From: Arctopsyche grandis
Taxonomy: Eukaryota > Arthropoda > Insecta > Trichoptera > Hydropsychidae
DNA length: 64,000 bases
Assembly (NCBI RefSeq): GCF_051622035.1
Contig: NC_135366.1
Span: forward strand, 5,115,001-5,179,000
Reading direction: 5' to 3'
Made by a program: the position numbers and the translations under genes. Shown piece by piece: positions 1 to 64,000 of this stretch; the first letter of the stretch is position 1, and every line of letters begins with the position of its first letter. The notes beneath the pieces are model-generated. The model worked only from the letters and a program-made list of their open reading frames with translations, was not told the DNA's origin and did not search any database.

Positions 1-1051
1 TCAAAGCTCAAACTAAACGCATTTTTGTAGACGTGGTGATGCCCTGGTCTTTCCAAATTCGACGTTGAGCTTTTCACCATGTCGATCCGCCTTTTTATTA
101 CAATCTCACATCCTCTGTCGGCTATCATTCACCTAAGATGAATGATAGCCTATCGCCAACCGTCAGCTCTTGCAAGATGGACATATTGGTTCTTCTCGCT
201 GTCCATGAGATTCCAAGCATCCCTCTCCAGCACCACATCTCAAAAGTATTCTCTGCCTCTGTCGAGCTTGCACCGTCCATGTTTTCACTGTGTATAGAAA
301 TACGGGGAAGATCAAAGCTCAAACTAGACCCATTTTCGTAGACGTGGTGATGCCCTGGTCATTCCAAATTCGAGATTGAGCTTTTCACCATGTCGATCCG
401 CCTTTTTATTACAATCTCACATCCTCTGTCGGCTATCATTCACCTAAGATGAATGATAGCCTATCGCCAACCGTCAGCTCTTGCAAGATGGAGACATTGG
501 TTCTTCTCGCTGTCCATGAGATTCCAAGCATCCCTCTCCAGCACCACATCTCAAAAGTATTCTCTGCCTCTGTCGAGCTTGCACCGTCCATGTTTTCACT
601 GTGTATAGAAATACGGGGAAGATCAAAGCTCAAACTAAACGCATTTTTGTAGACGTGGTGATGCCCTGGTCTTTCCAAATTCGACGTTGAGCTTTTCACC
701 ATGTCGATCCGCCTTTTTATTACAATCTCACATCCTCTGTCGGCTATCATTCACCTAAGATGAATGATAGCCTATCGCCAACCGTCAGCTCTTGCAAGAT
801 GGACATATTGGTTCTTCTCGCTGTCCATGAGATTCCAAGCATCCCTCTCCAGCACCACATCTCAAAAGTATTCTCTGCCTCTGTCGAGCTTGCACCGTCC
901 ATGTTTTCACTCTGTATAGAAATACGGGGAAGATCAAAGCTCAAACTAAACGCATTTTTGTAGACGTGGTGATGCCCTGGTCTTTCCAAATTCGAGATTG
1001 AGCTTTTCACCATGTCGATCCGCCTTTTTATTACAATCTCACATCCTCTGT
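1..1051 (-). repeat. 311-bp satellite made of a decayed non-LTR retrotransposon RT fragment
   Basis: The same block restarts at 1, 312, 623 and 934 (period 311 bp), giving about 3.4 copies, and the array probably continues left of the window. It stops abruptly at 1051. The - strand of each unit translates to a stretch containing RRIDMVKSS, SNLERPGHHHVYKN, FEMWCWRGMLGISWTARRTN and SILQEL. These match, in order, the C-terminal part of RTE-type endonuclease-reverse transcriptases (usual form: AFEMWCWRRMLRISWTA). The segment between HVYKN and FEMWC is out of frame with the family. Because 311 is not a multiple of 3, no continuous protein runs through the array. Copies differ by only a few bases, so amplification or homogenisation is recent. 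The array sits in the USP30 intron upstream of exon 1148-1323. Confidence 0.85.
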
Positions 1052-1147
1052 CATATGATAACATTTATCCGGGATAAATTAACTCGGGTATAACTTCAAT
1101 ATGTATACTTAGATAATTTTAATGTTTTTTTTTAAATATATTTCTAG

Positions 1148-1323
1148 TCGTTAACGGAAGTCACGAGAACGCAAGAGGAGCCGGTCCAGTATGTCCGCTA
1201 GGAGTTTTACGCTGTCTAGGAGCTCTCGGTTGGGTTGTACCCGAAGATCAACACGACGCCCACGAATTGTTACACGTCTTATTTTCCTGCATTGATGAAG
1301 AAAATCAAGCCGCTTCTAAACGA
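1148..1323 (+). CDS. USP30: USP30 exon (first in window)
   Basis: Acceptor TTTCTAG precedes 1148 and donor CGA|GTAATG follows 1323. The exon starts with two bases of a split codon and ends in phase 0 (58 codons). It encodes VNGSHENARG, LRCLGALGWVVPEDQHDAHELLHVLF and CIDEENQAASKR. QHDAHELLH is the conserved USP QQDAxEF-type block that follows the Cys box. Confidence 0.85.
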
Positions 1324-4300
1324 GTAATGAATCATTTTTTATAACAAACAATATATCCGGGGGGTGTTTTAATTTTATTTATTTTTATTTAAAGTTCCGA
1401 ATAAAAGAGGTTTGTTTAACCCTTTGCCCGCGGCAATAAATGTAGCGAACAAGCCCTGTAGGCGGCGACACCTTTTTCGCGAATTTGGCAATCGAGTTTT
1501 CGACCTTAAATACAGATTTTAATATTTACTCAAGTAACCAGATATGTTAATAAACACATAAAGTTTTATTTTAAACAATAAAATACATAATATATCTCGT
1601 AGTTTTGGCTTAATTGTCATATAATCGTTCTTCATACAATTGAGACGTATCGTCGCCATTGTTCAACAGACGTGACGTCACATAAACGAGGTTTCATTAT
1701 GGTTCCACAAAAAACTAATTTTGACTAGTATATGTATAGTATATGCATTTTAAGCAAATTGAATAGATGGCATTCAACTCTCAGTAATATATTCAACCAA
1801 TTTTGAGCCTTAAAACAGTTGAAATAGGCGCATATAAGGCTCAAAATCTCGTGCAAAGTTCAGAAATTCTATGGAAGACAGCCGCGCTACAGACTTGTCG
1901 CGCAAAGCTTCCATAGAAGACAGCCACTGGCAAACGGATAACACTGAATCCTTATATTATATTTAAAAATATACACTTTTAACTATCGCTAATATATTCG
2001 AAGAACACTTAAATATTGGAACGGTGAACTGGAGAGATGCGTGTATTAAAATAAATATGTAATTATGAATGGCATTGTACTATTGGTATATTTTGCAGCA
2101 TCCTGGTTGCTTGTCGGACGCATTGGGAATGCTGCAATCGGGAGGAATCCGCAGCCCTACATCACAAAGCGAATGCGGCAGGGACGATTTACCACTAGCT
2201 CCATTTCCGTCTCTACGTTCAATCAGCTCACCGGCCACTCCCGATTCCCCGTTGGTGAAATGCGCTCGGTCTTTATCGCAAGCTGCTATTACGCTCTCCG
2301 ACAACACGAAGAGTATGGCCAGTGGTAATTGATTTTTAAATAAGTTTTTTTATTATGACAATGTATTTACATATTATTAATGCTTTGTTTTTTTTATAAG
2401 ATTTGAACACTACAAAACTGCATCCAGATTTTGGCAGCGGAATGTCCGTCACTAGAGGAGTGTCTCGATCTTTTTGTCAGCTAGATAGACTTGGAAGGCC
2501 GTCTGTTCCGGTGCCGCCTCCGCCTCAGCCTCCCTTTCACGGCACTCTAGCTACGAGATTGCAATGCACAAGTTGCTCATATAAAGTTAGTATTCTTATA
2601 TATGTATATATATATATATTTTTTTCTTAAATGTATGTATATTTTACCGTGATACATACCATTCAGGTTTAGGACGAAAATACACCGAGTGGTATGGGAC
2701 GTCACGTCCCTGTATTCGGGTGTAGTTGCACGTGCAGAATGCATATGTTTGGGAGGTCGCACTTGTATGCATATCAATATGCAACCGACAAGTTTCTTCA
2801 AATATGGGATTCCCCGTTATCGATCACTGTCAAGATACAAGGATAAAATATCACCGAAAACACTCCAGGGGGTGATTTTTGGTGACTGTGAACCATGTAC
2901 GTATATGGGCTAGGGGTGCTGCGTTTTTTTCGCATGTTTAAAAGGGTAAACGGATTATTTCGCACATTGCGATCGCGCGCACGACGATCGTTGCCACAAA
3001 AATCGCTAATACGGAATGTCTGGCACTCGAGTTCTCGTTAGTAAAATATTTCGCGTGGGAATTGATGGAGTTTTTGGGTGCCAGATGTTCCGTGATCGAT
3101 ATTTTAGTGACGTGCGCGAGATCGCTTTTTGCGGAATAATCACCCAACCGTTTAAAAGTAAGTATCTAAAAAAAAAAGTACCATGTACCACTGTGTGTTT
3201 TCGCCCTTACCCTTGAGCGACACCTATGGTATTAAACTTGTACATATACAAATTTATAGATTTTAAATTTGAAATCATATTAAAATAGTGATGAATAGGT
3301 ATGTAGAATGGTTTTGCCAATTTGATACGGAACCGTTTCCACGGTGAAATCAAATAAATTGGCAAACTCTCATAAGAAACGATCGACTTGGAAGCACAAA
3401 TATCCAAGTCTGACCAGCAGCACTGCAGAAATACTCCGAATAAACTATTTTCAATCAATGTCAACCCAGGGCTTGAATCCGGCAACGTTGGTGGTTAGCA
3501 CTAACCTTTTGTATGCTGACCAACGCCGATGGGCGTTTTGCCAACAAGTCCACGAGCCTGAAAAACGCCGATAGGCGTTGTATTTTGAACATGTACAAAG
3601 TAAACAAAAATACTAACAGCCAAGCCTTTCCAGGTAGCATTGAACATGGGTCGTGTAATCCGTGTCATTCATTTGTCAACATATATAAAGATTCGTTTAC
3701 ATCGGAGTTTCTGAATTTATAACCATAGGAAATCCCTAGCTGCTGAGTAATTCAGATTGTGAGCATTACATTTTAACAACAATGAAGAAGATGGAACTGG
3801 TTTTGGAAAAATACATTCATTAATAGACGTCTTTTGTTTATTTTATATTGTTGCTTTAAGATATATTAGAGAGTCTAAACACACCTTTACAAAACTCGAA
3901 ATCCTCGGCGGTAGTTATCTAGGGTTCGTTTGGATTAGCTACAATTTTTATACCTGCTTTCTATTGGATTTCTAAATAATTCTAGTTGGAAATGTTGGCG
4001 AAAAATTTAAGTGTGGCGGGCTTTCAACAGAAAAGACTATTCTATACCATAGGGTGTTTGTTTGAATAATCGCATACTGACTGTTGTTTTTGCGTGTGGA
4101 TTTCAGACGCCTATAAGGTACGACAAATTCGACAGTTTATCTTTGCAATTGGGAGACGCGGCTGGTCCGCTGAGCATCGTCAGCTTGTTGCGTGCTTTCA
4201 CATCCCCGGAGATGGTTAAAGGAGTCGCCTGTACGAGGTGCAACGAATGCCGTGACTCTTCTCTATCGCCCGTGCTCACTACGCATATTAAATCTCAAAG

Positions 4301-5984
4301 CATTGGAAAGGTATATGAATTCACATATAATAATCACTTGAAAAAAAAGAGTCTATAAACTTGACCGGTATGATCTAATTGTACTCTATTTGTTTTATTT
4401 ATAGCTTCCAGTTTGCCTTTGCTTGCATATTGGTCGGACGCAATGGGGTCCTACGGGTCTTACTAAACGTGGCGATCATGTATTCTTCCAAGAGACCTTA
4501 TCGCTGTCGCCGTACGCTTCTACTCAACCGATGAAGGTATGAAACGCCAACAATCGTCGGCACTAGATTGATGATATTGTTACGTAGAGGTGGGTGGAGG
4601 ATCCAAGTAAAGGGCCAAAGTCGTGTCACAGCATTTATTGGTGATTAAGGAGATACACACACTGGCAGTGCTCCGTCCAGAATCTCTTGATATCCGTTAT
4701 AAGTACCGCCTTATAACGGATCGGTCGCTCAGGGCATCTTCGACATCCGGTTACTTCCCTATTGTTTAGGCATGTACCCGGATGTGTATTCCCACGACAC
4801 TCGGTCCCACGGTATCGGTCACTTCTGAGAAGGGACCAATAGCGACCAATTCGGTGGCCAATGTTTAGCCTACTTGCATTTAGTCTACAGCAGTGGTTTT
4901 TAACCTTTTTGGAGGTACTGAACCCCACCAGTTTCGTATGCGGATTCACCGAACCCTTTTTAATTGGAAAAATAAAATATGATTTTTTTCAAATTCAAAA
5001 CATAGGTATATATTTTACTGGTGCACAAAATGAACCGTGCAACAACATCACCGTGTTCAAAGAACAAAACCATTAAAACATGATTTTCACACAAAAACAA
5101 AAACATAATAATGAATATTTACTGCAAATTAGTGTGACTTCTGCTGTTGCCTTTCAGAGACCAGTTCAGAAACCTTGGCAAGTGACACTCTCATGTCCTT
5201 TTCGCAACATAGTCTGTTCCTTTTCTTCGTTTTTATTTCCAGCTTCCTCGAAAAGGATTGCTCGCAAAGATATGTTGTAACAAACGGTATGAAAATTACC
5301 ATTTGTTGACACCAAAACGTCGAGAGCGTTGTTGTTCTGAAGAGTTGCTGTTGAACCTTGTTCTGCTGAATTTCCGCCGAACCCCTGAGACTGACTCACC
5401 GAACCCCTGGGGTTCGATCGAACCCAGGTTAAGAACCACTGGTCTAGAGATAATCCTTGAAACCAATTATAACGGTCACACAGTCTCTGGGATGCTACTC
5501 GGCCTAGTCGGATTGCACTTACTCGTCGGTGTACGTAACATTATCATCAATTTATGTCTGTTTTAGGGCGATACAAATGTCTTTCTGGATGCTATGATGT
5601 CGCAAAGTCTACCGTCGACAGTCGGACAGTTTGCAAACTTGGTCAATGCCGGAACCAATGGCGGACAGAATGACTGGCGAGCCTTGTATCGCTTACAAGC
5701 CGTCGTCGTACACGTCGGTGGACCCAAATCTGGCCACTTCATCACTTACCGACGGGGAAACGGCTTCGAAGCTAAACGGTCAGTGGGCAAGTGTGTCGAA
5801 ATTTGAACGAGTCGTTGACTTTATAATGATGCGATTGAATTTCAGATGGTTTTACACGAGCGATACGGTGGTTCATGAAGTCATGTTGGACGAGGTGTTG
5901 CACAGCGTGGCGTACATGTTGTTCTACGAGAAGGTGTCGATGAACGAGAAGAAGCAGGCGGCTAGGTTACCTCAGGCTCAGTGA
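1148..5984 (+). CDS. USP30: USP30-like ubiquitin carboxyl-terminal hydrolase (gene span, 3' seven exons; partial)
   Basis: This is a peptidase C19 deubiquitinase. USP30 is anchored in the outer mitochondrial membrane and on peroxisomes, where it removes ubiquitin (preferring K6 links) and opposes PINK1/Parkin mitophagy. Seven exons join in frame (424 codons including the stop). Visible landmarks are QHDAHEL after the missing Cys box, PPFHGTLATRLQCTSC and VACTRCNEC (the two CxxC halves of the zinc finger), RYDKFDSLSLQL, LPVCLCLHI, and YRLQAVVVHVGGPKSGHFITYRR with the catalytic His. WFYTSDTVV carries the Ser that completes the unusual Cys-His-Ser triad of USP30, and AYMLFYEK closes the fold. 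The N-terminal membrane anchor and Cys box must be in exons left of the window. Order and spacing match vertebrate USP30 except for a Ser/Pro-rich insert in exon 2099-2324. The gene converges on the - strand smoothelin-like gene. Confidence 0.88.
1324..2098. other. USP30 intron with piggyBac-like MITE remnant
   Basis: About 1422-1940 matches a second copy at about 21535-21865. Both begin with an (A)ACCCTTTGCCCGCG-type end next to a TTAA-like site and share internal blocks (GCGAACA.GCCCTGTA, GTTTTCGAC.TAAATA, a GGCATTCAA/GCCATCTATTGAAT region). No exon signals were seen. Confidence 0.5.
2099..2324 (+). CDS. USP30: USP30 exon: Ser/Pro-rich insert
   Basis: Acceptor ATTTTGCAG, donor AGTG|GTAATT; phase 0 in, phase 1 out. 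It encodes HPGCLSDALG, then a low-complexity stretch (SPTSQSECGRDDLP, SISSPATPDSPLV). This part has no clear counterpart in vertebrate USP30 and falls in the variable linker between the QDAHE block and the zinc finger. Confidence 0.8.
2401..2585 (+). CDS. USP30: USP30 exon: first zinc-finger CxxC
   Basis: Acceptor TTTTATAAG, donor TATAAA|GTTAGT; completes the split codon left by the previous exon and ends in phase 0. It encodes RSFCQLDRLGRP, a poly-proline run (VPVPPPPQPP), then FHGTLATRLQCTSCSYK with the first zinc-ligand pair. Confidence 0.85.
2945..3149. mobile_element. 205-bp MITE, family M9, copy 1
   Basis: Flanked by a perfect 9-bp direct repeat GTTTAAAAG (2936-2944 and 3150-3158). The ends are imperfect inverted repeats (GGTAAACGGATTATTTCGCA against GGTTGGGTGATTATTCCGCA). 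Related copies lie at 20519-20718 and 58483-58685. A 9-bp duplication is typical of Mutator-like elements; there is no coding capacity. Confidence 0.8.
3300..3525 (-). mobile_element. tRNA-derived SINE (family S), copy 1
   Basis: Contains the family core in reverse: AACCGTTTCCACGGTGAAAT, AATTGGCAAACTCTCATAAG, AAACGATCGACTTGGA, CTGACCAGCAGCA. The tRNA-like head on the right (GGTTAGCACTAACC) is degraded. Confidence 0.6.
4107..4310 (+). CDS. USP30: USP30 exon: fingers and second CxxC
   Basis: Acceptor GATTTCAG, donor GGAAAG|GTATAT; phase 0 on both sides, 68 codons. It encodes TPIRYDKFDSLSLQLG, then VSLLRAFTSPEMV and GVACTRCNECRDSS, the second zinc-ligand pair of the USP finger. Confidence 0.87.
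4405..4536 (+). CDS. USP30: USP30 exon: LPVCLCLHI block
   Basis: Acceptor TTATTTATAG, donor ATGAAG|GTATGA; phase 0, 44 codons. LPVCLCLHIGRTQWG corresponds to the LPxxLxxHLxR strand of USP domains, followed by LTKRGDHVFFQETL. Confidence 0.87.
4578..5540 (-). mobile_element. solo LTR (family L), interrupted by a hAT element
   Basis: Begins TGTTACGTAGAGGTGGGTGG and ends GTGTACGTAACA, the TG...CA ends of the LTR family seen at 36761, 40523 and 47860. The flanking 4-mers are ATAT and TTAT, so the duplication is imperfect. Removing the hAT insertion (4891-5441) leaves about 410 bp, the size of the other copies. It lies in the intron between USP30 exons 4405-4536 and 5567-5778. Confidence 0.75.
4891..5441. 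mobile_element. hAT-type element inserted in the solo LTR
   Basis: Inverted ends CAGTGGTTTTTAACC and GGTTAAGAACCACTG. The 8-bp flanks are GTCTACAG and GTCTAGAG (7 of 8 match). It is 551 bp with only broken coding stretches, so it is non-autonomous. It is younger than the LTR it interrupts. Confidence 0.85.
5567..5778 (+). CDS. USP30: USP30 exon: catalytic His box
   Basis: Acceptor TCTGTTTTAG, donor AAACG|GTCAGT; phase 0 in, phase 2 out. It encodes GDTNVFLDAM, a variable linker, then YRLQAVVVHVGGPKSGHF with the catalytic His in SGHFITYRR. The open frame runs past the donor to a TGA, but phase and homology both require splicing at 5778. Confidence 0.87.
5846..5984 (+). CDS. USP30: USP30 terminal exon
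   Basis: Acceptor GAATTTCAG. The split codon CG|A gives Arg before WFYTSDTVVHEVMLDEVL, then HSVAYMLFYEKVSMNEKK and a TGA stop at 5982-5984. The Ser in TSDTVV matches the third member of the USP30 Cys-His-Ser triad. The short charged C-terminus resembles vertebrate USP30. Confidence 0.87.
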
Positions 5985-8589
5985 TTCGATTATTATTGTT
6001 TGATCGTAAAATTTTTCGTTTAGTTGCATAGGTTTCAAAATGCAAGCGTTTCGTTTCATTTTAGTTGTAAGCTACATACGTAGTGGTTAGCTTTTTGAAG
6101 TAGACGTTGATTTGAATCGTAGTGCTCTCATATATACTCCTATACTGCCCGTCATGTGTATATGAATGAAAGAGTAGTGTCTCTAGTTTATAGAGATTGC
6201 AATATCTTATATATATATACATATTATATAAACGACTCGCTATGTATCGTCCTTGCATTTATAAATTGTAAGCTATTTTTGTAGTATATAATTGTTTATT
6301 ATTTACATAGGTGATTAGGTTTTTTTTTGTTGATATTGTGATATTTAGTTTGTATATATATTTTTTTAGATTATATTTTCCTATTCAACGCTGTTGTATC
6401 GATTATTTTTTAAATGCATATGTATATTTAATCTATCGAGATGGATCATGTTCGTAGCGGCATGCTTATGGTATGAATCGAAGGAAATTATCACTACCTA
6501 TACATATATCAGGTTTTCTACAGAATTAATAAATATTTCAAATATTTTCTGTTTATTTTCTCACTGTCTTTATTGTATTTTTTACAGATATCTATTTTTA
6601 TATGAAATAAATTGTTAATTTGAAACGTTATTTGAAGTCTAAACGCAACTTTTATACTTAAGGATATCAAAACAATTTTAAAAATGTATCAGTATTATTT
6701 TTTATACAATGATTAGATTTTGTAAACCCCCTTCAAAAGTACTTGATAGGTTTTTTATTCTGAACTCGTACATGTTTTTATTTATTGTTTCAAACTATAG
6801 ATATCTCTAAAGTAGGTTGTGATTGCGTCGAAATTATCCAATTAATCTTAGCTAGTGTATATATATTATGAAAAGAAATATTATAATAAATAAACTTGAT
6901 TGTTCTCGCTTATTACAAAACTTTGACCATACATAATGTGCCAAAAATTTGATTTGCAAACTTCTACTTTTAATCTATCAAACTCCTCCGTAAATTATAC
7001 CCTCTCTCTGATGATACTTACGTGTGTTTTCTAATGAACTTCATATATAATGATATTATAGAATATGTACGATTGAATTGAGCTTTAAAAAATTGACTGA
7101 AATTTAAAATGGTTAATGTGAATTGACATGAGATAATCTATTTCCGCATGAATAATAGGGAAATAGAAATTTGTGAATGTTACGTAGTTGTCGTTTTTTA
7201 TTGTTACAAATTCGTGTGTGCGTATTTTGGTACACAGCGGAGTGAGGCTCGCAAACTTTACACTTTTAAATATTGCTTTTGAACTTTGTCACGATCACAT
7301 ATCTTTGAATTGATTGAAATATAAATTAAAAACACACTCAAATGTAAACAAATTATACAACGTAAAATCTAGTCATTCATAGATTTAGTGTGGTAATAGT
7401 CTTAGTCAGATTTGTGAGGTAATCAATAATTGGAATATTGTTTTATTTCGTTTTGTGTATTGTTAATACACATACCTACATACTACAAGTAAATAAATGT
7501 GTGTCCCATATTTTAATGTCCGAATATTGTGATTTCCAATTTTGTCAATAAAATGTTTATCAAGTAAACTGCTAGTGTTGTTTATTTATTGTTATTATTC
7601 CACAAATGTACGTATTTATTTTTATTAAAACGCCATCATTAATATTGGTTTTATAATTGGTTGTGGCTATTTGCAGGTACTACATCTGCGAATTATTGGC
7701 TATTTGCAGGTACTATATCTGCGACAGGCGCAAAGCCTATTTTTGCTTTATTCTGTATTTTTTTCATCTAACTACACTTTAATTTTCAATTCAGTTTCTC
7801 TTTTTCGATATTTCATTGCTCAAATCATGTATCTCGGCATATTTGGAAACCTTTTTTGCAATTTTGCGTTCAACTTTTTAATTTCAAAAGCTTTGAAAGC
7901 AGCATTCGACTATATTCATTTTATCAAAATCATTCTTCATTAGTGTAATATAATTGGAAAGGATATATAATAAAAATAAGTACATTTGAAGCTTCATTTA
8001 TTGTGACATTATTAACAAGCTTAGAAGCATACAATAAATATATTTTCCAATTAAAAAAATATATAAGTATTAATATTAAAAATCATACAAAAATTATTCT
8101 CTTAATCAGATTATTATAGTGTTAGTGTTTTACTTTGTATTTTAACCGCTTAGGAAAAAAATAAAGGTAACTGGTTAACAAAAACTAATCAGATTTCACA
8201 TTGAAACGTTCGGATTTGACATCTTTTCGTTTTAATAAGTTTCTCATTATTTTTGTACACATCGTAAAAACTTAAAAAAGTACAATTACTTAACACTTAA
8301 AGCATTTATATATATTTTTTTCAATATTAAAAAAAAAGTGTGTCCGCATCCGTCGAAATGGACAGTGCAAAGAAGGCAATAACAAAAATATTAAATTACT
8401 TATTTAATAATGGAATAATGTATATAAAGGTTATTATTTAGAGATGATTCAACATTATAATATTATAATATATATATTATGTATATAAAAAATTCATAAG
8501 TTAAATATCAAAAATAGACAACTTGGCACAATGAGTTGATCGAATTGGCCGATCTTGATCAGCTATCATATGTCTCTATCTCCACTTTA
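5985..8589. other. convergent intergenic region / 3' UTRs
   Basis: AT-rich sequence between two convergent stops (USP30 TGA at 5984, smoothelin-like TAG at 8590). Several AATAAA-type signals on + (for example near 6604 and 6885) could end USP30. TTTATT motifs near 7995 could serve the - strand gene. About 7660-7740 carries two copies of GGCTATTTGCAGGTACTA, matching the element near 57060-57540. No other gene was seen. Confidence 0.5.

Positions 8590-64000
<55,411 letters not shown>

Larger units (their letters stand above)
2586..4106. other. USP30 intron filled with repeats
   Basis: This 1.5-kb intron holds a dispersed repeat near 2690-2915 (ATCGATCACTGTCAA and CCGAAAACACTCCAGG motifs), a 205-bp transposon (2945-3149) and a - strand SINE (about 3300-3525). 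3560-4106 is AT-rich with no recognised feature. Confidence 0.6.

Noticed and set aside
1..1051. CRISPR array or multigene family
   Set aside because: Units are 311 bp with no spacers and derive from an RT fragment; the period breaks reading frame.

Overview
The window reads as nuclear DNA of an insect. It has AT-rich intergenic and intronic sequence, GT-AG introns from about 80 bp to 36 kb, animal-type multi-exon genes and very many short DNA transposons, SINEs and solo LTRs. Codon use and repeat types fit an insect; I cannot fix the order from sequence alone. There is no bacterial-style gene layout, no CRISPR array and no rRNA gene.

Two genes converge. On the + strand, seven exons (1148-5984) encode the C-terminal two thirds of a USP30-type deubiquitinase, a mitochondrial and peroxisomal outer-membrane ubiquitin protease. 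The exons carrying the catalytic Cys box lie left of the window. On the - strand, from beyond the right edge down to 8590, lies a very large gene for a smoothelin-like cytoskeletal protein. I could chain its exons by matching splice phases: a disordered N-terminal part with three short repeats, a smoothelin domain split by a phase-0 intron (62005/61802), a run of small exons, a second smoothelin domain split at the same place (22042/21956), a 3.7-kb proline/serine-rich exon ending in its own stop (14760), and then small exons encoding a C-terminal calponin-homology (CH) domain that ends at 8590. The big-exon stop and the separate CH exons suggest alternative C-termini.

The 36-kb intron (22126-58268) splits the gene. 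It is mostly transposon debris, but it also holds a candidate 39-nt in-frame microexon (53640-53678) and a candidate alternative first exon with an ATG and a strong donor in a GC-rich island (35649-35732).

The repeat landscape is unusually legible. I found hAT-type elements with 8-bp target duplications, a family with 9-bp duplications, TTAA-flanked piggyBac-like MITEs, a TAA-flanked Harbinger-like MITE, four solo LTRs of one family (three with perfect 4-bp duplications, several nested with other repeats), about ten tRNA-derived SINEs whose tail resembles a LINE tail in the same window, four long AT microsatellites, a 14-bp minisatellite, a 165-bp tandem repeat and, at the left edge, a 311-bp satellite built from a broken piece of a non-LTR reverse transcriptase gene. 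Nothing here looks like a wholly new enzymatic system. The points most worth checking are the LINE-derived satellite, the duplicated smoothelin exon pair, the microexon and alternative promoter, and the SINE/LINE tail pairing.
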